A stretch of DNA of 64,000 bases from Roseovarius azorensis (GTDB lineage Bacteria > Pseudomonadota > Alphaproteobacteria > Rhodobacterales > Rhodobacteraceae): the NCBI RefSeq assembly GCF_900109455.1, contig NZ_FOAG01000006.1:124001-188000 (forward strand), written 5' to 3'. The first letter of the stretch is position 1; the number at the start of each line of letters is the position of its first letter. A program made the position numbers and the translations under genes. Under the pieces are notes generated by a model. The model was not told the origin of the DNA, did no database searches, and saw nothing but the letters and a program-made list of their open reading frames with translations. Shown piece by piece: positions 34,617 through 43,923 of the stretch.

Positions 34617-35444
34617 TCAGTCGCGCAAGAGTTCGTTGATGCCGGTCTTGGAGCGGGTTTGCTCGTCCACCCGTTTCACGATCACCGCGCAGTAGAGGTT
34701 GACGTTGTTCTTCGAGGGCATCGAACCTGCCACCACGACCGAATAGGGCGGCACCTCGCCATACATGACCTCGCCGGTTTCGCGATCGACGATCTTGGTG
34801 GATTTGCCGATGAAAACACCCATCCCCAGCACCGAGCCCTCACGGACGATGCAGCCTTCGACCACCTCTGAGCGCGCGCCGATGAAACAGTTGTCCTCGA
34901 TGATCGTGGGGCCTGCCTGCATCGGTTCCAGAACGCCACCGATGCCGACGCCGCCTGAGAGATGCACGTTCTTGCCGATCTGCGCGCAGGAACCTACGGT
35001 GGCCCAGGTATCGACCATGGTGCCGCTATCGACATAGGCACCGAGATTGACAAAGCTTGGCATCAGGACCACCCCCGGCGCAATATAGGCCGATTTGCGG
35101 ACCACGCAGTTCGGCACGGCGCGGAATCCGGCGGCGCGCCACTGGTTGTCGCCCCAGCCCTTGAACTTGCTGTCTACCTTGTCCCACCATCCACCGCCCT
35201 GCGCGCCGCCCGGATGAATTTCCATATCCTTGATACGAAAGCCCAGGAGCACCGCCTTCTTGGCCCATTGGTTGACGTGCCAGTCGCCATTATCATGCCG
35301 CTCGGCGACGCGCAGCGCGCCGCTGTCCAGCGCGTTCAGGGTGTCCTCGATGGCCTCGCGGGTCTCGCCCCCGGTCATCGGGGTGATGGTGTCGCGCGCC
35401 TCCCAGGCGGTGTTGATGGCAGTTTCCAGTGCAGCATGTGACAT
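34617..35444 (-). CDS. dapD: Tetrahydrodipicolinate N-succinyltransferase
   Basis: DapD transfers succinyl from succinyl-CoA to tetrahydrodipicolinate, opening the succinylase branch of diaminopimelate and lysine synthesis. The 275-residue product has the helical N-terminal part and then a left-handed beta helix made of hexapeptide repeats ([47 protein letters not shown]). The C-terminus [10 protein letters not shown] is typical. Length and motifs match full-length DapD. dapE (29.1 kb) and dapB (57.6 kb) act later and earlier in the same route. Confidence 0.97.
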   Translation of the reverse strand: MSHAALETAINTAWEARDTITPMTGGETREAIEDTLNALDSGALRVAERHDNGDWHVNQWAKKAVLLGFRIKDMEIHPGGAQGGGWWDKVDSKFKGWGDNQWRAAGFRAVPNCVVRKSAYIAPGVVLMPSFVNLGAYVDSGTMVDTWATVGSCAQIGKNVHLSGGVGIGGVLEPMQAGPTIIEDNCFIGARSEVVEGCIVREGSVLGMGVFIGKSTKIVDRETGEVMYGEVPPYSVVVAGSMPSKNNVNLYCAVIVKRVDEQTRSKTGINELLRD

Positions 35445-35583
35445 GGGCGTTTCCTCGGTTTGCTGTCTCGTGGTTGACCTTGCCTATATGCGCAAGGGGG
35501 GACGGGATCAATGCGACCGCTTGCGGGGGATCGGCGACCTTTTCGCGGATGACGGCGCTCTGACTTCGTGCTAGGGGCGGGGC

Positions 35584-37839
35584 ATGAGCCAGATGCCCAG
35601 CAAGGACGAGATTCTCGAATGGATCTCTGACCACCCGACACTCACCTCGAAGCGCGATATAGCCAAGGCCTTTGGCATCAGGGGGGCTGCGCGGATCGAC
35701 CTCAAGCGTGTCCTCAAGGAGCTGGAGGACGAGGGTCATCTGGAAAAGCGCAAGAAGACCTATCGCGATCCCGATCGCCTGCCGCCCGTAAGTGTGCTGC
35801 AGGTGTCCGGCCAGACGCCGGATGGCGAATTGCTGGCCAAGCCGCTGGAATGGCAGGGCGAAGGGGTGGAGCCGGTGGTGCTGGTGATTCCGCGCGCGTC
35901 CGATCCGGCGATGGGCGAGGGCGACCGCATCCTTGCTCGGCTGACCGAGGTAAGGGGCGAGGCGCATCATTACGAGGCGCGGCTGATCAGGCGGATAGGC
36001 ACCAATCCGCGCAAGGTGTTGGGCGTCTTCCGCAAGGGGGCCGAGGGCGGGCGCATTCTGCCGATCGACAAGGGCGACGGCAAGGAGTGGGTGGTGGCCG
36101 CCGACGCAACCGGTGGTGCCAGGGATGGCGAGTTGGTCGAGGCCGAACAGGCGGGACCCGCGGGCCGAATGGGCCTGCCGCGCGCGCGGGTGCTGGAGCG
36201 GCTGGGCGATCCGTCGGCACCCAAGGCGGTGTCGCTGATTGCCATTCATCAGCATGGCATCCCGGATGAGTTTCCCGACGAGGTGATTGCCGAAGCCGAT
36301 ACGATGAAACCCGCGGGATTGAAGGGGCGTGAGGATCTGCGCGATCTGCCGCTGATCACGATTGATCCCTGGGATGCGCGCGATCATGACGATGCGGTCT
36401 GGGCGCATGCCGATGACGACCCCAGGAATGTGGGGGGGCATGTGATCTGGGTGGCGATCGCCGATGTTGCGCATTACGTTCGCCCCGGCTCCGCGCTGGA
36501 TCGCGAGGCGCGCAGGCGTGGCAATTCCAGCTATTTCCCCGACCGCGTGGTGCCGATGCTGCCGGATCGTCTGTCGGGCGACCTGTGTTCGCTGCATGAG
36601 GGCGTGCCGCGCGCCTGTATAGCGGTCAGGATGCAGATTGATGCCCATGGGGCCAAGATCGGGCATCGGTTCGTGCGCGGGCTGATGCGATCTGCCGCGA
36701 CGCTGACCTATCAGCAGGTGCAGCAGGCGATGGACGGCGCGCCGGACGACAAATGCGCGCCACTCATGGAAGAGGTGATCCGTCCACTTTATACCGTGCA
36801 TGACGCATTGCAGGAGGCGCGGCGGCGGCGTCAACCGCTCGATCTCGACCTGCCTGAACGCAAGGTGGTGCTGAGCGATGCGGGTAAAGTCCTGTCGGTC
36901 AGTTTCGCCGAGCGGCTGGAGGCGCACAAGCTGATCGAGGAATGCATGGTAATGGCCAATGTTGCTGCTGCCGAGACGCTGATCGCGCGCAAGTCGGCGC
37001 TGCTGTTCCGGGTGCATGAAGAGCCTGCGCCCGAGAAGCTGGAGACGCTGCGCGACGTGGCCGAGGCGGCAGGGCTGGTTCTGGCCAAGGGGCAGGTTCT
37101 GAAAACGGCGCATCTCAATGCGCTCTTGCATGCCGCGCGTGACACTGATCATTCCGAGGTCATCAACATGTCCACCCTGCGTGCCATGACGCAGGCCTAT
37201 TATGCGCCGCAGAATTTCGGGCATTTCGGTCTGGCATTGCAGGCCTATGCGCATTTCACCTCGCCGATCCGGCGGTATTCGGACCTGGTGGTGCATCGGG
37301 CGCTGATCTCGGTGCATGGCTGGGGCGATGACGGGCTGAGCCATGAGGAGGAAGCACGGCTGGACGTGACCGCGCAGCATATTTCCGAGACCGAGCGCCG
37401 CTCGATGATGGCCGAGCGCGACACCAATGATCGCTATCTGGCGGCGTTCCTGTCGGAGCGGCTGGGCGAGGAGTTCAGTGGCCGGATCAGCGGGGTGGCC
37501 AAGTTCGGGGTGTTCGTCAGGCTGGACGAGACCGGCGCGGACGGGTTGATCCCCGTGCGATCGCTGGGGCGCGAGTTCTTTCACTTCGACCGCGATGCGG
37601 GCACGCTGATGGGATCGGATACGGGACTGACCATCGGGCTGGGGCAGAGAGTGACGGTAAAGCTGTCGGAGGCTGCGCCGGTGACGGGCGGTATCGCGCT
37701 GGAACTGGTGAGCCTTGAGGGTGAGACGATGCCGAAAGGGCCGCGTGCGGCGCGCGGCAAGCCGCCCCGGCGCAAGCTGGGGGTGGCGAAACGCAAGGCG
37801 GCCTCGGTCAAGCGCAAGACGGAGCGGGGGCGACGCTAG
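35584..37839 (+). CDS. rnr: Ribonuclease R
   Basis: A 751-residue processive 3'-5' exoribonuclease able to degrade structured RNA. In order: an N-terminal helix-turn-helix (KRDIAKAFGIRGAARIDLKRVL), OB cold-shock domains, the RNB catalytic domain with TIDPWDARDHDDAVWA (metal-binding aspartates) and FTSPIRRYSDLVVHR, an S1 domain (FSGRISGVAKFGVFVRLDE) and a basic tail rich in lysine and arginine. All key aspartates are present. It stands alone after dapD, which is divergent. Confidence 0.96.
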   Translation: MSQMPSKDEILEWISDHPTLTSKRDIAKAFGIRGAARIDLKRVLKELEDEGHLEKRKKTYRDPDRLPPVSVLQVSGQTPDGELLAKPLEWQGEGVEPVVLVIPRASDPAMGEGDRILARLTEVRGEAHHYEARLIRRIGTNPRKVLGVFRKGAEGGRILPIDKGDGKEWVVAADATGGARDGELVEAEQAGPAGRMGLPRARVLERLGDPSAPKAVSLIAIHQHGIPDEFPDEVIAEADTMKPAGLKGREDLRDLPLITIDPWDARDHDDAVWAHADDDPRNVGGHVIWVAIADVAHYVRPGSALDREARRRGNSSYFPDRVVPMLPDRLSGDLCSLHEGVPRACIAVRMQIDAHGAKIGHRFVRGLMRSAATLTYQQVQQAMDGAPDDKCAPLMEEVIRPLYTVHDALQEARRRRQPLDLDLPERKVVLSDAGKVLSVSFAERLEAHKLIEECMVMANVAAAETLIARKSALLFRVHEEPAPEKLETLRDVAEAAGLVLAKGQVLKTAHLNALLHAARDTDHSEVINMSTLRAMTQAYYAPQNFGHFGLALQAYAHFTSPIRRYSDLVVHRALISVHGWGDDGLSHEEEARLDVTAQHISETERRSMMAERDTNDRYLAAFLSERLGEEFSGRISGVAKFGVFVRLDETGADGLIPVRSLGREFFHFDRDAGTLMGSDTGLTIGLGQRVTVKLSEAAPVTGGIALELVSLEGETMPKGPRAARGKPPRRKLGVAKRKAASVKRKTERGRR

Positions 37840-38005
37840 GTGTGCAATTTCAGAAGGCTGTTCAGTCGGATCGGGGTTAGGTTGCCGTCACCAGACGCCC
37901 GCCCCGGATCGGCAAGAGCACGCGCAACTGTGCCGAGTTTGCTTTTGATTCGGTGAGAACCGGGCTATGATCGGAGCAGAGCCACACCGTAGAAGGGGCC
38001 GGGCA

Positions 38006-39346
38006 ATGCAGGCATGTTTTCTTGGGTTTATCAGTGTTTTCATTGGGCTGAGCGCCACCATGGCGGCGGCAGTAGAGGTTTCGCCACGTCCGCAGATGCG
38101 GCCCGGTTCGGGGTTGATCACCGCCGCCACGGTGGTGTCGAGCGATGTTCCGGTCCGGAATCTGCGCCCGCAGATACGGCCCGAGAGAGGCGGCGATGCG
38201 GTGCTTGTGTCTGCGTCGACTGATGCCGGTTTTGACCGCTGGGTTGCAGGGTTTCGTGGGCGGGCGCTGAGTCAGGGGATCAGTGCACAGGTGTTTGACC
38301 GGGCGTTTCGCGGGGTCACCTTCAACCCGGAGATTGTCGCCAGGGATCGCAACCAGTCCGAATTCAAGCGCGAAATCTGGGACTATCTGGACAGCGCGGT
38401 GTCGCCTGTGCGGGTGAAGAACGGGCAGGAGGCGCTGCGCCGTCATCGCCGCGTGCTGGAACGCATAGAGGCCCATTACGGGGTCGAGAAAGAGATCGTG
38501 ACGGCGGTCTGGGGGATGGAGAGCACCTATGGCGAGCGCCTGGGCGATCTGCCGCTGATCCAGTCCCTCGCGACGTTGGCTTATGACGGCAGACGCGGAA
38601 AATTCTTTGAAAGTCAATTGGTTGGGGCGCTACAGATCCTGCAATCCGGTGACGTGACGCCGGAGAGGATGAAAGGATCCTGGGCCGGGGCGATGGGGCA
38701 TACGCAGTTCATCCCAACCTCTTATCTGGCCTATGCGGTGGATTTCACCGGCGATGGCAAGCGCGATATCTGGTCAGAGGATCCCACGGACGCGCTGGCG
38801 TCGACGGCGGCCTATCTCAAAAGGTTCGGCTGGACCAAGGGGCAACCCTGGGGAGTCGAGGTGAGATTGCCGCGTGGGTTCAGTGCCGGGGCGGCTGATC
38901 GCAACAAGATGAAGATGCCCTCGCAGTGGGCAGCACAAGGGGTTGTGGGGTTAAACGGTCGTGCGGTGCCGGATCATGGGCGGGCGTCGATCCTGCTGCC
39001 GGCTGGATTGCAGGGGCCGGCCTTCATGATTTTCGACAATTTCGCGGTGATCGAGAAATACAACCGCGCCACCTCTTATGTCATGGGCGTGGGTCATCTG
39101 GCGGACCGGATCGGTGGCGGACCGGAGATTCAGGCGAGTTGGCCGCGGGGATACAACCCTCTGACTTTCGAAGAGAAAATGGAGATGCAGCGGCGTTTGC
39201 AGAGCAAGGGTTACGGTATCGAGAAGATCGACGGGATCATCGGGCCGAATACCGTCAAGGCGATCCGCGCGTTTCAGCAAGCGGTCGGGGTGACGCCGGA
39301 CGGCGTGCCGTCAAAGGAATTTCTGGCGCTGCTGAAGCGGTCCTGA
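38006..39346 (+). CDS. MltB-type lytic murein transglycosylase with peptidoglycan-binding domain
   Basis: A 446-residue secreted enzyme that cuts glycan strands to 1,6-anhydro-MurNAc. A signal peptide (residues 1-21) is followed by a proline-rich linker with RPQMRP and RPQIRP. The catalytic glutamate is Glu172 in VWGMESTYGERLG; GAMGHTQFIPTSYLAYAVD and GGDGKRDIW-like GDGKRDIWSEDPTDAL confirm the SLT_2 (MltB) type. The C-terminal PG_binding_1 domain has KIDGIIGPNTVKAIRAFQ. The ATG at 38006 has an aaggggc site. A strong terminator follows. Confidence 0.93.
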   Translation: MQACFLGFISVFIGLSATMAAAVEVSPRPQMRPGSGLITAATVVSSDVPVRNLRPQIRPERGGDAVLVSASTDAGFDRWVAGFRGRALSQGISAQVFDRAFRGVTFNPEIVARDRNQSEFKREIWDYLDSAVSPVRVKNGQEALRRHRRVLERIEAHYGVEKEIVTAVWGMESTYGERLGDLPLIQSLATLAYDGRRGKFFESQLVGALQILQSGDVTPERMKGSWAGAMGHTQFIPTSYLAYAVDFTGDGKRDIWSEDPTDALASTAAYLKRFGWTKGQPWGVEVRLPRGFSAGAADRNKMKMPSQWAAQGVVGLNGRAVPDHGRASILLPAGLQGPAFMIFDNFAVIEKYNRATSYVMGVGHLADRIGGGPEIQASWPRGYNPLTFEEKMEMQRRLQSKGYGIEKIDGIIGPNTVKAIRAFQQAVGVTPDGVPSKEFLALLKRS

Positions 39347-39356
39347 ACGGGGCGCG

Positions 39357-39390
39357 CGCGTGCAGGGTGATCATCCTGCACGCGGGTTTT
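39357..39390 (+). terminator. Rho-independent terminator after the MltB-type gene
   Basis: CGCGTGCAGG pairs with CCTGCACGCG (10 bases, 8-base loop), followed by GGTTTT. The stem is strong and it sits 11 bases after the stop codon. Confidence 0.8.
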
Positions 39391-39492
39391 ATACACAATT
39401 CCAAGAGGGCTGTCCGAGGGGGAGCGGAGGGGTCGAGTGACCGCCGCGCGATGTCGGCGATGCGTCTGTCTATCCTCCATATGGTATTGAAT

Positions 39493-39544
39493 TTGCGAAT
39501 GAGTTGCAAGCGACTTGACTTAGTTGCGAATAACTCTCATATTC
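39493..39544 (+). promoter_or_regulatory. Candidate metal-regulator region upstream of the ABC transporter
   Basis: TTGCGAAT occurs at 39493-39500 and 39524-39531, exactly 31 bases apart (about three helix turns). GAATA-N7-TATTC (39528-39544) is an inverted repeat overlapping the second. The stretch is AT-rich in a GC-rich genome and ends 30 bases before the transporter operon, so a Fur-family (Mur or Zur) site is plausible. Confidence 0.35.
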
Positions 39545-39573
39545 ACTCCCGGAGATGAAACGAGAGGGATGTG

Positions 39574-40539
39574 ATGCTGATCAACCGCCGCGATGTCATG
39601 GGTCTTGCCGCCGGAGCCGCCGTCTGGGCGGGAGGGGGCGCAGGGGCGCAGGAGGCGCGACTGACGGTCGTGGCGACCACCGGCATGATCGCCGATGCGG
39701 CGCGTGTGGTGGGTGGCGATCTGGTGGAGGTGCGCGCGCTGATGGGGCCCGGCATCGACCCGCATTCCTATCGGCAGACGCGCAGCGATATCGCGGCTCT
39801 CACCCGGGCCGATCTGGTGCTGTGGCACGGGCTGTATCTTGAGGCGCAGATGGAGGATTTCATGCACAAGCTGGGCGCGCGGTCACCGGTGGTGGCGGTG
39901 GGCGAGGCGGTGCCGGAGTCGGAACTGATCGACCATGAGGATTACGAGGGCCGGTTCGATCCGCATGTCTGGATGGTGCCGGAGTTGTGGCTGTCCGTGG
40001 TGGACCGGATTGCCGATGCGCTGAGCGCCGCGCGCCCCGAAGGTGCAGAGGGTTTTGTCGCCCGCGCCGATGCCTACAAGGCGCAGCTGGGGCGGCTGGA
40101 AACATATGCGCGTGGCGTGCTGGCAAGCGTGCCCGCGCCTGCCCGCGTGCTGGTCACGGCACATGATGCGTTCAGCTATTTCGGGCGCGCCTATGATTTC
40201 GAGGTCGAGGGGATTCAGGGGATTTCCACCGAGAGCGAGGCCGGGCTGGCGCGGATCGGGGAACTGGTCGAAATGCTGGTCGCGCGGGGCATCGGCGCGG
40301 TCTTTGTCGAGAGCACGGTATCGGATCGCAATGTGCGCGCGCTGATCGAGGGTGCGGCGGCGCGGGGGCATGTGGTGCAGGTGGGCGGCGAGCTCTTTTC
40401 GGACGCGATGGGCGTGCCGGGCACTTATGAGGGGACCTATCTGGGCATGATCGACCATAACGTGACCACGATCGCGCGTGCGCTTGGCGGTGTGGCGCCC
40501 GAGCGCGGCATGGATGCGCGCCTGGCGGCGGGGAGTTGA
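39574..40539 (+). CDS. Mn/Zn ABC transporter substrate-binding protein (TroA-like)
   Basis: A 321-residue cluster A-I periplasmic binding protein. It has a twin-arginine-like start (INRRDVMGLAAG) and a signal peptide cut near AGAQE. The metal ligands by spacing are His64 (IDPHSY), His131 (FDPHVW), His197 (TAHDAF) and Asp277 (LFSDAMG). This HHHD set matches TroA rather than the HHED of PsaA/MntC. It should bind zinc and/or manganese. There is no histidine-rich loop like that of ZnuA. It is first in a four-gene operon. The ATG at 39574 has gagaggga upstream. Confidence 0.9.
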   Translation: MLINRRDVMGLAAGAAVWAGGGAGAQEARLTVVATTGMIADAARVVGGDLVEVRALMGPGIDPHSYRQTRSDIAALTRADLVLWHGLYLEAQMEDFMHKLGARSPVVAVGEAVPESELIDHEDYEGRFDPHVWMVPELWLSVVDRIADALSAARPEGAEGFVARADAYKAQLGRLETYARGVLASVPAPARVLVTAHDAFSYFGRAYDFEVEGIQGISTESEAGLARIGELVEMLVARGIGAVFVESTVSDRNVRALIEGAAARGHVVQVGGELFSDAMGVPGTYEGTYLGMIDHNVTTIARALGGVAPERGMDARLAAGS

Positions 40540-40541
40540 GC

Positions 40542-41330
40542 ATGGGGCTGGAACTCGTCGGCAGCGAAACCATTGCGGATGCGTCGGAAAGCCCGCTCAG
40601 CATAAGCGGGCTGACCGTGTCCTATGGCGAGAAACCGGCGGTGTTTTCGGTCGATGTGAGTTTTCAGCCCGGTCAGATGACGGCGATCGTTGGCCCCAAC
40701 GGGGCGGGAAAATCGACGCTGTTGAAGGCGGCGCTGGGGATCATCCGACCGCTTTCCGGGCGGGTGACAAGCTATGGCCGCCCCCTCGACGAAATGCGGG
40801 CGCGCATCGCCTATGTACCGCAGCGGGCGAGCGTGGACTGGGATTTCCCGGCGCGGGTGCTCGATGTGGTGATGATGGGGCTTTACCGCGAACTGGGCCT
40901 GCTGGGCCGGATGCGCGGGCAGCACCGCGCGCGGGCGATGGCCTGTCTGGCGCGTGTCGGCATGGAAGGCTTTGCCAACCGGCAGATCGGTCAGCTTTCG
41001 GGCGGGCAGCAGCAGCGGGTCTTTCTGGCGCGTGCGCTGGCGCAGGGGGCCGATCTCTATCTGCTGGACGAGCCGTTTGCCGGGGTCGATGCGGCGACGG
41101 AAAAGGCGATCATCAACGTCCTGAAAGATCTCAACGCGCAGGGTAGGACGGTGATTGCCGTGCATCATGACCTGGCCACGGTGCCCGAGTATTTCGACCG
41201 GCTGTTCCTGATCAATACCACGGCGATTGCCGAGGGGCCGATGGCCGAGGTGTTCACACCCGCGAATCTGCAGGTCGCCTATGGCGGGCGGCTGGCGCTG
41301 GCGCAACTGGGCAGCGCGGCGGCGGGGTGA
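40542..41330 (+). CDS. Mn/Zn ABC transporter ATP-binding protein
   Basis: A 262-residue ABC ATPase. Walker A is VGPNGAGKSTLLKA, the signature is QLSGGQQQRVFLARA, Walker B is LYLLDEPFAG and the switch histidine is AVHHDLATV. It resembles the metal importer ATPases (ZnuC, MntB/SitB). It starts 2 bases after the binding-protein stop and ends in GTGA with the permease, so the operon is tightly coupled. Confidence 0.94.
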   Translation: MGLELVGSETIADASESPLSISGLTVSYGEKPAVFSVDVSFQPGQMTAIVGPNGAGKSTLLKAALGIIRPLSGRVTSYGRPLDEMRARIAYVPQRASVDWDFPARVLDVVMMGLYRELGLLGRMRGQHRARAMACLARVGMEGFANRQIGQLSGGQQQRVFLARALAQGADLYLLDEPFAGVDAATEKAIINVLKDLNAQGRTVIAVHHDLATVPEYFDRLFLINTTAIAEGPMAEVFTPANLQVAYGGRLALAQLGSAAAG

Positions 41331-41332
41331 TC

Positions 41333-42532
41333 ATGCTCTGGGAGGCGCTGAGCCTGCAACTGGGCTATAATGCCACGCTGGTGACGCTGGGCGCGATGAT
41401 GCTGGGTGTCGCCGCGGGGTCCACCGGCACATTTCTTTATCTGAGCAAACGGGCGTTGGTCAGCGACGCGATCAGCCATGCGACATTGCCCGGCGTGGTG
41501 CTGGCGTTCATGGCGATGGTGGCGCTGGGCGGTGACGGGCGGTTTCTGCCGGGGCTGATGCTGGGATCGGCGGTTTCGGCGGGGGCGGGACTGCTTGCCG
41601 TCACATGGATGGCGGCGCGCACGCGGCTGGCGGAGGATGCGGCGATCGGGGCCGTGCTGTCGGTCTTTTTCGGCTTTGGCGTGGTGCTGCTGACGGTGGT
41701 GCAGGTGATGAGCGCCGGACGGCAGGCCGGGCTGGAGACGTTCCTGCTGGGCGCCACGGCGGGGATGCTGTGGGGCGAGGCGGTGGTGATCGCGCTGGGC
41801 GGGGCGCTGGTGCTGGGGCTGGTGGTGCTGCTGCGGCGGCCGATGGCGCTGGTGGCGTTCGATCCGGGTTATGCGGCGGGGCAGGGGATGCGCCTGCGCA
41901 CGGTGGAGCTGGCGATGATGGGGCTCGCGCTGGCGATCACGGTGGTCGGGTTGAAGATCGTCGGGCTGGTGCTGATCGTGGCATTGCTCATCATCCCGCC
42001 GGTGGCGGCGCGGTTCTGGTCCGAGCGGGTTGGCGTGGTGGTGGCGATTGCCGGGTTTTTCGGCGGGATCGCGGGCTATGCCGGGGCCGCGATTTCGGCC
42101 ACGGCGCCCGCCTTGCCGACCGGGCCGATCATCGTTCTGATGGCCTTTGCGCTGTTTCTTCTGTCGCTCCTGCTGGCGCCGGGGCGGGGGGTGCTGGCGG
42201 CGACGCTGCGGCATCTGCGGTTTCAGCGGCGGGTGCATCTGCGGCAGGGATTGCTGGCGCTGGCCGGGGGGCAGCCGGTTTATGAGCCGCTGACCCTGCG
42301 GCTGATGCGCCGGGCGGGACTGGTGCGCGCCGATGGCGTGGCGACCGAAACCGGCCGGGCGATGGCGGCGCGCGCGCGGCTGGACGAGCGGCGCTGGCAG
42401 ATGCTGCGCAGCGATCCGGCGTTCGAGGCGGCGGCGGCGCGATATGACGGGTTGACGCCGCTGGAAGAGGTGCTGACCGCCGATCAGATCGCCGCGCTGG
42501 ATCGCGGGCTGGGACCGGAGGGGATCGTGTGA
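41333..42532 (+). CDS. Mn/Zn ABC transporter permease 1 with C-terminal cytoplasmic extension
   Basis: A 399-residue ABC-3 permease. The first ~285 residues hold about eight to nine helices with SDAISHATLPGVVLAF near the start and KIVGLVLIVALLIIPPVAARF late, as in ZnuB/MntC. The remaining ~110 residues are soluble and include LTLRLMRRAGLVRADGVATE, which looks like a winged-helix segment, and LTPLEEVLTADQIAALDRG. Extended permeases of this kind are known in SitC/TroC-type systems, but the role of the extension is not. An in-frame GTG at 41327 overlaps the ATPase stop; I use the ATG at 41333. Confidence 0.88.
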   Translation: MLWEALSLQLGYNATLVTLGAMMLGVAAGSTGTFLYLSKRALVSDAISHATLPGVVLAFMAMVALGGDGRFLPGLMLGSAVSAGAGLLAVTWMAARTRLAEDAAIGAVLSVFFGFGVVLLTVVQVMSAGRQAGLETFLLGATAGMLWGEAVVIALGGALVLGLVVLLRRPMALVAFDPGYAAGQGMRLRTVELAMMGLALAITVVGLKIVGLVLIVALLIIPPVAARFWSERVGVVVAIAGFFGGIAGYAGAAISATAPALPTGPIIVLMAFALFLLSLLLAPGRGVLAATLRHLRFQRRVHLRQGLLALAGGQPVYEPLTLRLMRRAGLVRADGVATETGRAMAARARLDERRWQMLRSDPAFEAAAARYDGLTPLEEVLTADQIAALDRGLGPEGIV

Positions 42533-43467
42533 TGGGACAGGATTTCGTCATGCTGTCGCTGCCGCCGCTGGTGATCGGCATCTGCGCGGCGGTGGCCTGT
42601 GCGCTGCCGGGGAATTTCCTGCTGCTCAGGCGGCAGGCACTGATCGGCGATGCGATCAGCCATGTGGTGCTGCCGGGGATCGTGGTGGGATTCCTGGTGA
42701 CGGGCGTGGTGGCGACCTGGCCGATGATGCTGGGCGCGGCGGCGGCGGCGCTGCTGGCGGTGGTGCTGATCGAGACGATCCGGCGGCTGGGGCGGATCGA
42801 GCCGGGGGCGGCGATGGGGGTGGTGTTCACCGCGATGTTCGCGGGAGGCGTGCTGTTGCTGGAACAGAGCGCCGCCTCGGGGGTGCACCTGGATGTGCAG
42901 CATGCGCTTTATGGCAATCTCGAAAGCCTGATCTGGCTGGATGGCTGGGGCTGGGGGGCGCTGATGGATGCGGAGGCGCTGCGCGGATTGCCGCCGGAAC
43001 TGCCGCGCATCGGGGGGGTGATGCTGGGCGTCATCGCGCTGACGGCGGTGATGTGGCGGGCGCTGGTCATTTCGACCTTTGACGAGGGATTCGCGCGCAC
43101 GCTGGGCCTGCCGACCGGCGCAATCGGTCTGGGACTGGTGGCGGTGGCGGCGGTGGCGGCGGTGGCGGCGTTCGACGCTGTCGGCTCGATCATCGTGATC
43201 GCGATGTTCATCTGTCCGCCCGCCGCCGCCCGGCTGATGACCAACCGGATGGGCTGGCAGGTGGCGTGGAGCGTGGTCTTTGCCTGCCTGTCGGCGGTTC
43301 TGGGCTATGTGTTGGCGGGGTATGGGCCGCTCTGGCTGGGCTATCAGAATGCGCTGAGTGCGGCGGGGATGATCGCCACGGTGTCGGGGGCGATCCTGGG
43401 GCTGGCGGCGCTGTTCGGACCCTGCCGGCATCGCGGTGGCGCGCCGGTGGAGAACGGCGCGATCTGA
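42532..43467 (+). CDS. Mn/Zn ABC transporter permease 2
   Basis: A 311-residue ABC-3 permease without the extension of its neighbour. It has GDAISHVVLPGIVVGFLV near the N-terminus and SIIVIAMFICPPAAARLMTN late, with about eight helices. The ATG shares one base with the previous stop (TGATG). Two different permeases give a heteromeric channel, as in SitCD and TroCD, which favours a manganese-type importer over ZnuABC with its single permease. Confidence 0.92.
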   Translation: MGQDFVMLSLPPLVIGICAAVACALPGNFLLLRRQALIGDAISHVVLPGIVVGFLVTGVVATWPMMLGAAAAALLAVVLIETIRRLGRIEPGAAMGVVFTAMFAGGVLLLEQSAASGVHLDVQHALYGNLESLIWLDGWGWGALMDAEALRGLPPELPRIGGVMLGVIALTAVMWRALVISTFDEGFARTLGLPTGAIGLGLVAVAAVAAVAAFDAVGSIIVIAMFICPPAAARLMTNRMGWQVAWSVVFACLSAVLGYVLAGYGPLWLGYQNALSAAGMIATVSGAILGLAALFGPCRHRGGAPVENGAI

Positions 43468-43486
43468 GTATTTGAGGAACGATGAA
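43466..43486 (+). repeat. Degenerate short form of the intergenic repeat
   Basis: GAGTATTTGAGGAACGATGAA overlaps the stop of permease 2 and resembles the tail of the repeat family. It is the weakest copy. Confidence 0.35.
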
Positions 43487-43503
43487 CGCAGCGCGCCGGG
43501 CGG

Positions 43504-43923
43504 TTATCGGGACCGGTCGAGTTGTGCGATGAGGCCGGACATGTCGTAGCCTGCAGCGGCGGCGGCTCTGACGATCTCTTCGCCGGTCCGCTCGCCGTAG
43601 CTGGTCAGACTCCAGAGCATCGTGCAGCGGGTGCCGCTGCGGCAATAGGCGAGGATCGGTTTGGGCAATTCGTCGAGGGCGGTGCGGAATGCCGCTGCGT
43701 CGGCGGGTGTCACCTGACCCGAGACGATCGGCACGGAGCGCACCTGTAGTCCCGCAGCCTGCGCCGCCGCCGCCACATCGTCATAGGCGCATTGGCCGGG
43801 TTCTTCGTCATCGGGGCGGTTACACAGGACCGAGCGGAACCCGGCGGCGGCGATGGCGGGGATGTCGGCGCAGTCGATCTGCGGGGATACGGTGAAATCG
43901 TGGGTGATCTGGCGCAGGTCCAT
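43504..43923 (-). CDS. TIGR01244 / BLH-type phosphatase-like sulfur transferase
   Basis: A 139-residue protein of the beta-lactamase-hydrolase-like N-terminal family (DUF442), with a dual-specificity phosphatase-like fold. The active loop is AYCRSGTRCTMLW; SVLCNRPDDEEPGQ lies near the N-terminus. In other bacteria the same domain is fused to a persulfide dioxygenase and linked to hydrogen sulfide defence; here it is alone. An agggaggg site fixes the ATG at 43923. It is convergent with the metal transporter operon. Confidence 0.88.
   Translation of the reverse strand: MDLRQITHDFTVSPQIDCADIPAIAAAGFRSVLCNRPDDEEPGQCAYDDVAAAAQAAGLQVRSVPIVSGQVTPADAAAFRTALDELPKPILAYCRSGTRCTMLWSLTSYGERTGEEIVRAAAAAGYDMSGLIAQLDRSR

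Noticed and set aside
35293-37584. A 763-codon open frame on the minus strand opposite rnr
   Set aside because: It mirrors the high-GC codon pattern of rnr, has no family motifs and no ribosome site. RNase R motifs are complete on the plus strand.
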